NCBI GenBank assembly: GCA_942492915.1
Contig: OW818662.1
Location: 2,294,001 to 2,358,000 of the forward strand
Origin: Turneriella sp942492915
GTDB lineage: Bacteria > Spirochaetota > Leptospiria > Turneriellales > Turneriellaceae
Direction of reading: 5' to 3'
DNA length: 64,000 bases
In this document: positions 33,677 to 42,127 of the stretch, piece by piece
Layout of the letters: each line of letters starts with the position of its first letter
How positions within the stretch are numbered: the first letter of the stretch is position 1
Translations under genes and position numbers: made by a program
Notes under the pieces: generated by a model
What the model saw: the letters and a program-made list of their open reading frames with translations, nothing else
Told to the model about the DNA's origin: nothing
Databases searched by the model: none

Positions 33677-34635
33677 CAGTAACAGCTCGCATCGATATTT
33701 TGTACGTAGTCCATGTAGAAACGCGCCGAAGCCTTGTCGCCCGCAAAGCCAGCAGGCAGGAGCGCGCCGGCATTCTGGCCGTACATTGTCAGGTATTGCG
33801 ATGCAAGCGGCCTGTATGACCAATGCCAGCGCTCTTCCTGATAACCATGCGCGAATTTGCCGCCGTGCCGCATCTGCGGCTCACCGTTATACGGCTGGCA
33901 GAAACCAAACTTCGGCGCATTCGCGACCATCCAGTTGTAGAACTCGAGGCCGCGACCGCTTTTGAAAGAACTATTGTGCAACGCCGGTGCGGTCATTCTC
34001 GCCTCGTGAAAATCGATATCGGTACCCCAATGGTGCCGCGAAGTGCCGGGCATCGATGAAAAATTCAAAATCGTGAGTGCACGGGCCTCATCGCTCGCAA
34101 CGGCGGTTGCAAGGTTCTTGCCGCCGACGAGGCGCTTGCCGTTGAATTTTTCTTCCCAAATCGCCTTCTGCGTCGTGAAGTTGCGCGTCGCCGAAATCAC
34201 CCTGATGTCAAAGCCGCTTTTCTTTGCCGCCGACGCCAGTTTTTCCAGCGCAGCGAGAGTGTCTTCATGAAGATACTGCTTACGACTGGGGCTCAGCTTC
34301 GCCGGCACAACCGCAAAGCCCTGCTTCTTGTCGGGAGAAAATTTGCCGTTCAGTACCCGCATGTCAGCCTGTGCATGAAGAGAGGTGAGGATGCATAATG
34401 TAAAGAAGGCAATGAGCTGTCGTGTGCGTATTGCTTTCCCGCGAAGACGACGTCCTGTCGGCGGCAAAGCTAACGCATCCGTGCGTATTGCTTTCCCGCG
34501 AAGACGACGTCCTGTCGGCAGCGAAAAAGGAGCTTTCCGGGTCTGCGCTGCCATGGATGGCATCTTTGCGCGGACCGGCAAAGCTAACGCATCCGTGCGT
34601 ATTGGGCGCATCATAAAACTGCCTGCCGCGCGCAT
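33676..34635 (-). CDS. D-alanyl-D-alanine carboxypeptidase (VanY-like), with repeat-containing N-terminus
   Basis: The catalytic part (about residues 110-319) has the M15B zinc site: PGTSRHHWGTDIDFH and EERWHWSY, plus FNGKRLVGG before them. It would trim the terminal D-Ala of peptidoglycan peptides. A signal helix (LIAFFTLCILTSLHAQA) lies downstream of a long N-terminus encoded by a 57-base tandem repeat (PTGRRLRGKAIR repeated). The start is uncertain: ATGs at 34635, 34614 and 34566 are possible, none with a strong ribosome site. The 3' end overlaps the flavin enzyme start. The true start may lie just before the signal helix if a rare codon is used. Confidence 0.8.
   Translation of the reverse strand: MRAAGSFMMRPIRTDALALPVRAKMPSMAAQTRKAPFSLPTGRRLRGKAIRTDALALPPTGRRLRGKAIRTRQLIAFFTLCILTSLHAQADMRVLNGKFSPDKKQGFAVVPAKLSPSRKQYLHEDTLAALEKLASAAKKSGFDIRVISATRNFTTQKAIWEEKFNGKRLVGGKNLATAVASDEARALTILNFSSMPGTSRHHWGTDIDFHEARMTAPALHNSSFKSGRGLEFYNWMVANAPKFGFCQPYNGEPQMRHGGKFAHGYQEERWHWSYRPLASQYLTMYGQNAGALLPAGFAGDKASARFYMDYVQNIDASCY
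34424..34604. repeat. 57-bp tandem repeat, in frame with the carboxypeptidase gene
   Basis: A unit starting GTGCGTATTGCTTTCCCGCG occurs at 34424-34480 and again from 34481, where the first 39 bases are nearly identical. The end part of the unit (GGCAAAGCTAACGCATCC, then GTGCGTATTG) recurs at 34577-34604, exactly two unit lengths after its first copy. The period of 57 is 19 codons. On the minus strand it encodes PTGRRLRGKAIR and TDALALP modules ahead of the signal helix. It could be a dispersed repeat element that was captured by the gene. Confidence 0.85.
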
Positions 34636-34654
34636 GTCGGGGATATATCCCCCT

Positions 34655-35008
34655 TTATGATTTCGCGGCGAGCGCTTCTTCTTCGGTTTCAAACATGTCA
34701 AAAAGCGTTGTGAGTTCAATCACGTCAAAAATGCGCTTCACCGCGGGGCGCACGCAGCAGATTTTCAGCGAGCCCTTGAGGTCTTTGAGTTTTCTGAGTA
34801 GCGCGATCATAACGCGAAAACCCGAAGATGACATGTATTCGACGTCTGCCATATTGAGCACGAGGTGTTTGATGCTCTTCGAGTCGATCGCTTTGAGCAG
34901 GTGTTCTTCAACCTCACCTGAAACGGCGACGTCTAGCCTGCCGTGCAGGTAGGCAATCGCGGTTGCAACCGCAACGTCTTTAATCTGCACCTTGTCCATG
35001 ACCGCCAA
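34655..35008 (-). CDS. STAS-domain anti-anti-sigma factor-like protein
   Basis: The 117-residue protein is a single STAS domain: ATAIAYLHGRLDVAVSGEVEEHL, then LVLNMADVEYMSSSGFRVMIALL, where the Ser after the MSS is the usual phosphorylated residue. Such proteins are released from or bound by anti-sigma kinases in a partner switch. No kinase or sigma factor is adjacent. A Met at residue 4 (MDKVQIKD) is an alternative start. It starts a minus-strand run with the carboxypeptidase and lies divergent to clpS. Confidence 0.87.
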   Translation of the reverse strand: MAVMDKVQIKDVAVATAIAYLHGRLDVAVSGEVEEHLLKAIDSKSIKHLVLNMADVEYMSSSGFRVMIALLRKLKDLKGSLKICCVRPAVKRIFDVIELTTLFDMFETEEEALAAKS

Positions 35009-35111
35009 GATTCAAAGGAAAGTCGGGTTTTCAAGAGATTTTTGCTCACCGTGGCTGTGCCACCTGCATATTTTGGCTTTCCCTCTGCTATAGAATTATA
35101 TTCATAGAGTA

Positions 35112-35417
35112 ATGTCTGTAGGGGCCCGCCGCGACGAAGACACCGATGTTCTGACAAAGGCCAAAAAGCCGAGGTTATACAAGGTAATTCTGCTGAATGA
35201 CAACTATACAACCATGGAATTCGTGGTCTACGTCTTGCAGAAATACTTCCAAAAGAATGAACACGAAGCCAAGCGCATCATGCTTGACGTGCATAACAAC
35301 GGCAGCGGCATTGCGGGTACGTACCCGCGCGAGGTCGCCGAAACGAAGGTGAAACAGGTGATGGCGCACGCAGAACAAGAGGGATTTCCCCTCGCCTGCA
35401 AGGCCGAACCTGAATAA
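35112..35417 (+). CDS. clpS: ATP-dependent Clp protease adaptor
   Basis: The 101-residue protein has the ClpS core: PRLYKVILLNDNYTTMEFVVYVLQKYF, then the AKRIMLDVHNNGSGIAGTYPREVAETKV segment. It delivers N-end rule substrates to ClpAP. clpA follows after 36 bases. The ATG has AGAG close upstream, and TATATT lies only 10-15 bases before it, so the message may be very short-leadered. Confidence 0.95.
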   Translation: MSVGARRDEDTDVLTKAKKPRLYKVILLNDNYTTMEFVVYVLQKYFQKNEHEAKRIMLDVHNNGSGIAGTYPREVAETKVKQVMAHAEQEGFPLACKAEPE

Positions 35418-35453
35418 CCTGATGCCTCAAAGTGGCATGACGGGAGATTAAAT

Positions 35454-37799
35454 ATGGCAAACGTCGTTGAAGAAATACACGAGCGCGCGCATGGCATCGC
35501 CCGCAATTACAAACACGCAATTATAACGTTCGAACACGTACTGCTCGCCGTCACCGAAACAGACCAGGGACGCGAGATACTGCACGATCTGAAATGTAAT
35601 ATCGAAGAACTGCGGCGCGACCTGACGCAGCACATTCTTACCTTTGAGCAAGATCTCGACGCAGAAAACGAAATTGCCGAATCTGCCGCCCTGGTCAACT
35701 TTCGCGAAATGCTTTTGGTGCGTATGATTCTGAACAGCAACCGGGAGCTGTCGATCGCCGACATCTTCGACGGCATCTTCAGACAGCGCGATTCTTTCGC
35801 TGTCTATTTTCTCGAAAAGCAGGGCATTAACCGCGCGCGCGTGCTGCGCTACATCACTCACGGCATGACGCCTTCGCCGGCCGAACCTGCTGGCGAGATG
35901 GCGGGAGCCGAAACAGGTGAAGAAGGCCAGTCATCGGGCACCGAAAGCCCCGACAAGGTTCTGAAGGCTTTCACCGTCAACATGACAGAAGAGGCGCGCG
36001 CAGGCAAATACGATACACTGATCGGCCGCGCAGAAGAACTCAGCCGCACTATGGAGATTCTTTGCCGCCGCAATAAAAACAACGCACTGCACGTCGGTGA
36101 ACCGGGCGTCGGCAAAACAGCGATCATGCGTGGACTAGCGCAAAAACTCATTGCGGGTGACGTTCCGCCCCGCCTCAAGGGTTATGAAATCTATTCGATC
36201 GACGTGAGCTCGCTTGTCGCCGGCACGCGATACCGCGGTGACTTTGAAGAGCGCATGCAGGCAATCATCGCAGCGCTGGCTGCAAAAAAGAAGGTCATAC
36301 TCTATATCGACGAGATTCACCAGATCGTGGGCGCCGGTGCGACACGCGGCGACAGCATGGATGCAGCGAATATGCTGAAGCCCGTGCTGACGCGCGGCGA
36401 TATGCGCTGCGTCGGCGCGACGACATACGAAGAATACCGTCGCTATTTCGAAAAAGACCGTGCGCTTTCGCGCCGCTTTCAGAAGGTCGATATTTCTGAA
36501 CCATCGCGAGACGATGCATACGCCATTCTGCTCGGCCTCAGAAAACTCTACGAAGACTACCACGAAGTGTCGTACAGCGACGAAATCTTGCGCAAGGCTG
36601 TCGACCTGTCTGCCGAGCACATCAATGAGCGTTACCTGCCCGACAAGGCGATCGACGTCATCGACGAAGCCGGTGCGTCGCTGCACATACACAAACCGAC
36701 GCAGCGCGAGGTACTTGAAACTGACCTGCGCGGCATTGTATCGCGCCTCGCTAATGTAAACCTCGAGTCTTTCAACCTGAGCGAAGGTGCAGGCCTCAAA
36801 TCGATCGCCGAAAACCTCAAGGCGCGCATTTACGGGCAAGACGCAGCGGTTGAGAAAATCGCGCGCGCAATCAAGCGCCACCGGGCAGGCCTGGGCAACA
36901 AACAAAAACCCATCGGTAGTTTTCTTTTCACCGGCCCAACCGGCACCGGCAAAACCGAACTCACGCGGGCGATTGCGGCTGAGCTGGGTGTCGAACTCAT
37001 TCGCTTCGATATGAGCGAATATATGGAGAAGCACAGCATCTCGCGCCTATTGGGTTCACCGCCAGGTTACGTTGGTTTCGATCAGGGCGCGCAGCTCACC
37101 GACTCAATTCGCAAACACCCACGCTGTGTGCTGCTGCTCGACGAAATCGAAAAGGCTCATCCCGACATTTTCAGCACGCTCTTGCAAGTGATGGACTATG
37201 CGACCGTGACCGATGCCACAGGTAAAAAGGCGGATTTCAGGCATGTACTCGTCATTATGACCTCGAATGCCGGCTCGGGTGAACTCAATACCGCGCGTAT
37301 CGGCTTTGAAGACAAATCAAAAGGCGCCGCGCACGTAAAATCAGCGCTCAAGACCTATTTTTCTCCCGAGTTCTTAAACCGCCTGGACGACGTCGTCGTC
37401 TTCGACCGGCTTTCAGACGGAGTCGTGGGCAAGATCGTCGACAAGAACCTCGCCGAACTGAACCGCCAGCTCGAAGAGAAACAGATCACGGTCGCTCTGA
37501 CAGCGTCGGCCCGAAAGCACCTTGCCGAAAAAGGTTACGACCCGGTAATGGGCGCACGCCCGATGGCCCGGTTGTTTCAAGATACGCTGCGTGACATTAT
37601 CACCGATGCGATCATCGACGATCGCGTGGCGGCAGGTGATACCGTGACCATCACGCTGAATGGCGATAAACTCGAAGCTGAATCGATCAGGGCTAATGGT
37701 CCGCTGAAGACAGGCAGTGCGGCAAAAACTGCGAAGCAGCCAACCCCCGTGAAGCAAATCGGTAAAAAAAGAGCCACCGCGAACAAGAAAAACAAGTAG
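35454..37799 (+). CDS. clpA: ATP-dependent Clp protease ATP-binding subunit
   Basis: The 781-residue AAA+ unfoldase has the ClpA N-domain (1-140, AHGIARNYKHAIITFEHVLLA), D1 with Walker A GEPGVGKTAI (about 215) and ALHVGEPG, D2 with GPTGTGKTEL (about 494), sensor and DEIEKAHPDIF motifs and the PPGYVGFD pore region. It works with ClpP. The C-terminal 30 residues are basic and low in complexity (KQIGKKRATANKKNK), longer than in E. coli ClpA. Starts after AGGAG-like CGGGAGATTAA. Confidence 0.96.
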   Translation: MANVVEEIHERAHGIARNYKHAIITFEHVLLAVTETDQGREILHDLKCNIEELRRDLTQHILTFEQDLDAENEIAESAALVNFREMLLVRMILNSNRELSIADIFDGIFRQRDSFAVYFLEKQGINRARVLRYITHGMTPSPAEPAGEMAGAETGEEGQSSGTESPDKVLKAFTVNMTEEARAGKYDTLIGRAEELSRTMEILCRRNKNNALHVGEPGVGKTAIMRGLAQKLIAGDVPPRLKGYEIYSIDVSSLVAGTRYRGDFEERMQAIIAALAAKKKVILYIDEIHQIVGAGATRGDSMDAANMLKPVLTRGDMRCVGATTYEEYRRYFEKDRALSRRFQKVDISEPSRDDAYAILLGLRKLYEDYHEVSYSDEILRKAVDLSAEHINERYLPDKAIDVIDEAGASLHIHKPTQREVLETDLRGIVSRLANVNLESFNLSEGAGLKSIAENLKARIYGQDAAVEKIARAIKRHRAGLGNKQKPIGSFLFTGPTGTGKTELTRAIAAELGVELIRFDMSEYMEKHSISRLLGSPPGYVGFDQGAQLTDSIRKHPRCVLLLDEIEKAHPDIFSTLLQVMDYATVTDATGKKADFRHVLVIMTSNAGSGELNTARIGFEDKSKGAAHVKSALKTYFSPEFLNRLDDVVVFDRLSDGVVGKIVDKNLAELNRQLEEKQITVALTASARKHLAEKGYDPVMGARPMARLFQDTLRDIITDAIIDDRVAAGDTVTITLNGDKLEAESIRANGPLKTGSAAKTAKQPTPVKQIGKKRATANKKNK

Positions 37800-37803
37800 C
37801 TTC

Positions 37804-39066
37804 ATGTCTAAGCTCATTCTCTTTAAGGTCGTCGCAACGGTCATCACGTGCACGCTTTTGATCTTTCAGCTGGTGATATGGAAAAAGCTGGCCCCGCACG
37901 TTGACCGCCTGCGCTATCGCAAATTTATCCGCATTGCTTACTTCGCGATGCTCGTAGCGGGCCAGAGCATCATGTGGTTCGCCGTGCTGACGCCAGGCCG
38001 TGGCATAAGCACCACCCTGCCCGACTGGTATTTGCCGATACACAGCGTGCTGCTAGCGATCAACTATTCGCACTTTGTGTGGCTGCTGCCGCTCGGCATT
38101 TTCTGGCTCATCTTCGCACTGTGGAAAAAGATGCCCCGGCGATCCATCGAACCCACGGGCACCGAAGGAATACCCCGAAATGAATTTCTCAAACGTGCAG
38201 CAGGGGCCGCTGCTGTTGGATTTAACCTTCTGCCCGCGGCCACAAGCGCAGCGGCGATCAGCGGCATGTTTCTCGGTTCGCGCGACATTTGGGTAAACGA
38301 AAAAGCAATCAGAATTAATAACCTACACGAAGACCTGCAGGGTCTCAGAATTCTGCAGATTTCTGATATCCACATTGGGCAACTCATCGGTGAGAAATAT
38401 CTGAATTTTACGCTGGGGCTCATACAGGCGGCGAGGCCAGATTACGTCGTGGTCACGGGCGACATCATCGACAATAACAACGCCTTTCTGCCGACTGCTT
38501 CGACTTTCTTTTCGCTCATCGACGCGATGCTGCCGGCGCGCCGTGGTTACTTCGCGGGTGGTCGTGCGTTTGGCGTCATGGGCAACCACGACTACATCGA
38601 CGATGGTATCGCAGCGGCGAAGGCATTTAACAAGGCCGGCCTCAAAATGCTGCATAACCGGCACGAAGTTATCGGGCGCGGTAAAGGCCGGTTGCAGCTC
38701 GCTGGCCTCGACTATCCACCGCTCGGGCGTGGCCGAAATCTCATCATGCAGGAATATTTCAAGGCAACGAGCGCAAAACTGCAGAGCAATCTGCCGGTTG
38801 TGTTGCTGAACCATAACCCGGCTGATTTTGAATTTCTCAAAACGCAAAAGGTGGATATAGTTCTTTCAGGCCACACGCACGGTGGGCAAATTAATTTCTC
38901 ACACAAACAAGATTCGTATCTGAACGGCGCGCGCTGGTTCTACAAGTACTACGTCGATCACTACGCCGAGCTGGGCTCACAGCTTTATGTAAATCGCGGC
39001 CTTGGCCATTGGTTTCCATTGCGGGTCTCATGCCCGCCCGAAATTACGGTGCTGGTACTTACCTGA
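37804..39066 (+). CDS. Membrane-bound calcineurin-like metallophosphoesterase
   Basis: The 420-residue protein has four hydrophobic segments (about 5-110), a Tat-like stretch (EFLKRAAGAAAVGFNLLPAATS) and a phosphoesterase domain from about 175: QISDIHIG, VVTGDIIDN, VMGNHDYIDDG, VLLNHNP and LSGHTHGGQINF. All metal ligands are present. It resembles YkuE-type enzymes and LpxG, which cleaves UDP-2,3-diacylglucosamine; a role in lipid A or undecaprenyl metabolism is possible but not shown. It starts 4 bases after clpA. Confidence 0.85.
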   Translation: MSKLILFKVVATVITCTLLIFQLVIWKKLAPHVDRLRYRKFIRIAYFAMLVAGQSIMWFAVLTPGRGISTTLPDWYLPIHSVLLAINYSHFVWLLPLGIFWLIFALWKKMPRRSIEPTGTEGIPRNEFLKRAAGAAAVGFNLLPAATSAAAISGMFLGSRDIWVNEKAIRINNLHEDLQGLRILQISDIHIGQLIGEKYLNFTLGLIQAARPDYVVVTGDIIDNNNAFLPTASTFFSLIDAMLPARRGYFAGGRAFGVMGNHDYIDDGIAAAKAFNKAGLKMLHNRHEVIGRGKGRLQLAGLDYPPLGRGRNLIMQEYFKATSAKLQSNLPVVLLNHNPADFEFLKTQKVDIVLSGHTHGGQINFSHKQDSYLNGARWFYKYYVDHYAELGSQLYVNRGLGHWFPLRVSCPPEITVLVLT

Positions 39067-39069
39067 AAT

Positions 39070-39996
39070 TTACAGCGACGATATTACTGAATATAGAATA
39101 ATCGCGAGAATCGCGGCACCCGCTGCCCCGACACCAATAATCATGAGCTGCTTTTTTTCTGCAGGCAGTGAAGAAGAAAGCGGCGCTTTCGCCTGCACCG
39201 CAGTCGCTGGTTTTTTTGCTGATTCAGGTGTGCGAATGAGCACGCTCTGCTCTTCGGTGATGCGCCCGTAGACCCCGTCTTTGAGGCGGCCGACAAGCTC
39301 AACACCGACGCCGGGATACGTCACGCTGGTGATGACAAACGGCGCTGATTTGATGAAGCCGCTTTCGGTTCTGAGCCCAGAGCTGTCGATAAACGCATTG
39401 GCACGATCGTCCTGGGGAAGCACACGAATCAGAATTGTGTCACCGGGCCTCACCTCTTTCACATCTTTTCCTGTGATAGGGTCGAGGTCGAGTTTTACCG
39501 GCAAATATATGCCGTTTTCGCCCTGCGCGGTGCCTTTATCTGCTTCACCCGCTGAATCTTCGGAGTCATTTAGCGAAGCCTTCTCAGCGTGCGCCTCGAG
39601 AAAAAATTCTTCATCTTTGATCACACGGCGATAAAACCCGGCCAATAGAAAATTCAGAGTTTCTTGTTTGCCGCTGTGCATCGCCTTGAGCAAATCTGCG
39701 AAGAACTGCTTGTCGAGAGCAAGTTGTTTCAGCTTCGCCTGAAATTCATTGGTAATCGACTGCGAATATTTGTTCTCGTATTTGAGCTTGTTTATCAGCG
39801 CTTCGTACTTTTTCCACGAATCAGTCGGATTCAGCGCATTAAACAAATCTGAACCGACGGTGATCACGACCGCAGCGACATCGATATAACCGCCTTTCTG
39901 ATTTATGATGAAGAAGAACTGGCCGTAGTAGCGCATGTTGGGGGCACGGAACCTACCCTTCAGCGCAACCGTGGGTTCTGACTTGAGTTCAGCCAT
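39070..39996 (-). CDS. Tail-anchored cytoplasmic protein of unknown function
   Basis: The 308-residue form starts at MAELKSEP; an ATG 18 bases upstream is in frame. After a soluble domain (RYYGQFFFIINQKGGYIDVAAVVITV, NALNPTDSWKKYEALI) comes a Ser/Glu/Asp-rich linker (about 145-165), a second domain with VRPGDTILIRVLPQDDRANAF, and one C-terminal membrane helix (IIGVGAAGAAILAIILYSVI). I recognise no family. Similar layouts occur in spirochaetal proteins of unknown role. It is tail to tail with the phosphoesterase gene. Confidence 0.65.
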   Translation of the reverse strand: MAELKSEPTVALKGRFRAPNMRYYGQFFFIINQKGGYIDVAAVVITVGSDLFNALNPTDSWKKYEALINKLKYENKYSQSITNEFQAKLKQLALDKQFFADLLKAMHSGKQETLNFLLAGFYRRVIKDEEFFLEAHAEKASLNDSEDSAGEADKGTAQGENGIYLPVKLDLDPITGKDVKEVRPGDTILIRVLPQDDRANAFIDSSGLRTESGFIKSAPFVITSVTYPGVGVELVGRLKDGVYGRITEEQSVLIRTPESAKKPATAVQAKAPLSSSLPAEKKQLMIIGVGAAGAAILAIILYSVISSL

Positions 39997-40183
39997 ACCC
40001 CCCGTGTGTATCACCTGCTGCTTACGTCAAGCGTTTACGGTGCATTTTTGCCATAAATCCACGAGAAAATAATGATGGAATTTGTTGAAATGCCCGTCGT
40101 ACCTTTGTGTCGCCATACGTCTCATGCGTTCTGCTCTGCGGCGATATGACTTTACAGCATGTGTCACCGTCACGTCTCAGCGC

Positions 40184-41353
40184 ATGATTCAAGATCGCGA
40201 TTACGTTTTTACTTCAGAGTCTGTATCTGAAGGCCACCCTGACAAGGTGTGCGACCAGATTTCAGACGCAGTGCTCGATGCATACCTTGCACTCGACAAT
40301 ACGACCCGGGTAGCGTGCGAAACGCTCACTACAACAGACCACGTCACCGTGGCCGGCGAAATCTCCACTTCGACTAAAGGCCATATCACAAAAGAGAAGA
40401 TCGAACACATCGCGCGCGATGTGATGAAAGATATCGGGTACGTACACGACGATATCGGCTTTGACTACCGCACCGCCAAAGTGCACGTGCTGCTGCACGA
40501 ACAGTCACAAGACATCGCGCAGGGTGTGACCGGCGACGGTCTGCACAAAGAAGAAGGTGCCGGCGACCAGGGCATGATGTTCGGTTTCGCGATCAATGAA
40601 ACAGACGCCCTGATGCCCATGCCGATCTATTATTCGCACAAGATTCTCGAAGAACTGACTCGCCTGCGAAAGACCAACGCGCTTCCATTTCTGCGCCCCG
40701 ATGCAAAATCACAGGTGACGGTGAAATACGAAAAGGGCAAGCCCGCCGGTATTCAAACGGTCGTGGTTTCAACTCAACACACGCCCGATGTCGAGCACGC
40801 GAAGCTGACAGAACAGGTAATTGAAATGTGCGTTAAGAAGGTGCTTCCCGCTTCGCTGCTGAAAGACACAAACTATTACATAAACCCTACTGGCCGCTTT
40901 GTCGTCGGCGGCCCTCACGGCGATTGCGGCCTGACCGGCCGTAAGATTATCGTCGATACGTACGGCGGTTATGGTCGTCACGGCGGTGGCGCCTTCAGCG
41001 GCAAAGATCCGTCAAAGGTTGACCGCAGCGCAGCGTATATGATGCGCTATGTCGCTAAGAATGTTGTCGCATCGGGCATTGCCAGCCAGTGTGAAATACA
41101 GGTAGCCTACGCGATTGGCGTTGCAAAACCTGTTTCACTTCTGGTGAATACGTTCGGCACGGGCAAGATTCCCGATGAAAAGATCGAGCAGATTATTCAG
41201 GCGAACTTTGACCTGACACCGCGCGGCATTCGTGAAACGCTGAACCTGCGCAATATCAAATACCGGCCAACGGCTGCTTATGGGCACTTTGGCCGCACAG
41301 GGCAAGATTCGTTTACCTGGGAAAACACCGACAAGGCAGGCGTATTCAAGTAA
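40184..41353 (+). CDS. metK: S-adenosylmethionine synthetase
   Basis: The 389-residue form starts at MIQDRDYVFTSESVSEGHPDK, the conserved N-terminus; an open frame to 40082 adds 34 unlike residues. It has the ATP-binding GAGDQGMMFGFA, the P-loop-like GGPHGDCGLTGRKIIVDTYGG and KDPSKVDRSAAYMMRYVAKNVV. It makes SAM from methionine and ATP. No Shine-Dalgarno sequence is visible, and the 169-base leader (40015-40183) shows no riboswitch I recognise. A hairpin follows the gene. Confidence 0.97.
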   Translation: MIQDRDYVFTSESVSEGHPDKVCDQISDAVLDAYLALDNTTRVACETLTTTDHVTVAGEISTSTKGHITKEKIEHIARDVMKDIGYVHDDIGFDYRTAKVHVLLHEQSQDIAQGVTGDGLHKEEGAGDQGMMFGFAINETDALMPMPIYYSHKILEELTRLRKTNALPFLRPDAKSQVTVKYEKGKPAGIQTVVVSTQHTPDVEHAKLTEQVIEMCVKKVLPASLLKDTNYYINPTGRFVVGGPHGDCGLTGRKIIVDTYGGYGRHGGGAFSGKDPSKVDRSAAYMMRYVAKNVVASGIASQCEIQVAYAIGVAKPVSLLVNTFGTGKIPDEKIEQIIQANFDLTPRGIRETLNLRNIKYRPTAAYGHFGRTGQDSFTWENTDKAGVFK

Positions 41354-41365
41354 CAACGGGCGAAA

Positions 41366-41391
41366 GGCGGGCTTGGCACAAGCAACCCGCC
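41366..41391 (+). terminator. Hairpin downstream of metK
   Basis: GGCGGGCTTG (41366-41375) pairs with CAAGC-AA-CCCGCC (41379-41391) with a two-base bulge. No U-run follows. The rest of the 127-base gap to rpsT has only the rpsT ribosome site (AGGAAAGG). Confidence 0.4.
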
Positions 41392-41480
41392 GACTTTGAG
41401 CGTGGGTCGCAACATCGATTGACGACCTGACTCAAATTCGCTCATTGCCTCAAGTTAAGACATCAGGAAAGGTATAAGAA

Positions 41481-41762
41481 ATGCCCAATATTGCATCTGC
41501 GAAGAAAAGAACAAGACAAAATGAGAAACGCCGGCTGAAAAACCAGGCGCAAAAATCGGCAATCCGTACTCAAGAGAAGAAAGTACGCATTCTGGTAGCC
41601 GAGAAAAAACTCGAAGAAGCGCAAAAAGCACAGGTGCAGTTAAGCTCACTGGTCGACAAGGCAGCAAAAAAGAACCTGGTTCACAAGAATGCCGCATCGC
41701 GCAAGAAGTCACGCATCGCATTGCTGGTAAAAAAAGCCGGCACCGCACCAGCGGCGACATAG
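41481..41762 (+). CDS. rpsT: 30S ribosomal protein S20
   Basis: The 93-residue basic protein opens MPNIASAKKRTRQNEKRR, the S20 signature, and ends in a helical KNLVHKNAASRKKSRIALLVKK. It binds 16S rRNA. The ATG follows AGGAAAGG by 8 bases. A perfect terminator follows 6 bases after the stop. Confidence 0.96.
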   Translation: MPNIASAKKRTRQNEKRRLKNQAQKSAIRTQEKKVRILVAEKKLEEAQKAQVQLSSLVDKAAKKNLVHKNAASRKKSRIALLVKKAGTAPAAT

Positions 41763-41768
41763 TTTTAT

Positions 41769-41790
41769 GACGGCCATGGGCCGTCTTTTT
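41769..41790 (+). terminator. Rho-independent terminator of rpsT
   Basis: GACGGCC (41769-41775), loop ATG, GGCCGTC (41779-41785) and TTTTT (41786-41790): a perfect 7-bp stem followed by a U-tract. This is the clearest intrinsic terminator in the window. Confidence 0.9.
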
Positions 41791-41794
41791 AAAA

Positions 41795-41868
41795 GGGCGA
41801 TTAGCACCTCCGCGATGCAACGCATCGCTCCGGAGAGCGAAGACGCTCACAGTTGGCCAGAGCACCTG
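41795..41868 (+). pseudogene. Degenerate 5' part of a tRNA-Val with inserted hairpin
   Basis: GGGCGATTAGC (41795-41805) is identical to the first 11 bases of the intact tRNA-Val downstream. CAGTTGGCCAGAGCACCTG (41850-41868) matches the next segment at 17 of 19 positions. Between them lies a 44-base insert containing GCGATGC-AAC-GCATCGC (41812-41828) and the palindrome CTCCGGAG (41828-41835). The insert falls in the D-stem and would destroy the cloverleaf. It begins just after the rpsT terminator. Confidence 0.75.
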
Positions 41869-41892
41869 TTCTGGCCCATGAGAACAGAATAA

Positions 41893-41966
41893 GGGCGATT
41901 AGCTCAGTTGGTTAGAGCACCTGCCTTACAAGCAGGGGGTCGTAAGTTCGAATCTTACATCGCCCA
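41893..41966 (+). tRNA. tRNA-Val (anticodon UAC)
   Basis: The 74-base gene folds fully: acceptor GGGCGAT/ATCGCCC, D-arm with GCTC/GAGC, anticodon stem CCTGC/GCAGG with loop CTTACAA (anticodon TAC), and T-arm GTAAG/CTTAC with TTCGAAT. The discriminator is A, and CCA is not encoded. It reads valine GUA codons and, with wobble, GUG and others. It lies between two degenerate tRNA-Val fragments. Confidence 0.97.
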
Positions 41967-41979
41967 CACATATTTGAAA

Positions 41980-42044
41980 CACCGGCCTGACAAGCAGGGC
42001 TGCCCAGAGGGCAGGCGCAGCTTGGCTGCGTGGTCGTAAGTTCG
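41980..42044 (+). pseudogene. Degenerate 3' part of a tRNA-Val with inserted hairpins
   Basis: CACCGGCCTGACAAGCAGGG (41980-41999) matches the anticodon arm of the intact tRNA at 18 of 20 positions, and the anticodon reads GAC (also valine). GGTCGTAAGTTCG (42032-42044) matches the T-arm start. Between them is an insert with two perfect hairpins, CTGCCC-AGA-GGGCAG (42000-42014) and CGCAGC-TTG-GCTGCG (42016-42030). The acceptor 3' half is missing. Sequence from 42045 to 42127 shows nothing recognisable. Confidence 0.75.
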
Positions 42045-42127
42045 TTCGCCGGCGCTTAGGCCGCCTCGTTAACAAATATTCAGATTACAGTTGCCTTCTA
42101 CGCCCGGCTTTACTCAGTTGCTCGTAA

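Noticed and set aside
34424..34604. CRISPR-like repeat
   Set aside because: Units are directly adjacent without spacers, only two to three copies, and in frame with a gene; no cas genes nearby.
36135..37034. Open frame of 299 codons on the minus strand inside clpA
   Set aside because: Antisense to the conserved AAA+ domains; no start signal and no recognisable motif.
40015..40183. Possible SAM riboswitch upstream of metK
   Set aside because: No SAM-I, SAM-II or SAH-type conserved core was found in the 169-base leader.
41980..42044. Functional tRNA-Val(GAC)
   Set aside because: The anticodon stem has a mismatch, an insert splits it, and the acceptor 3' half is missing.
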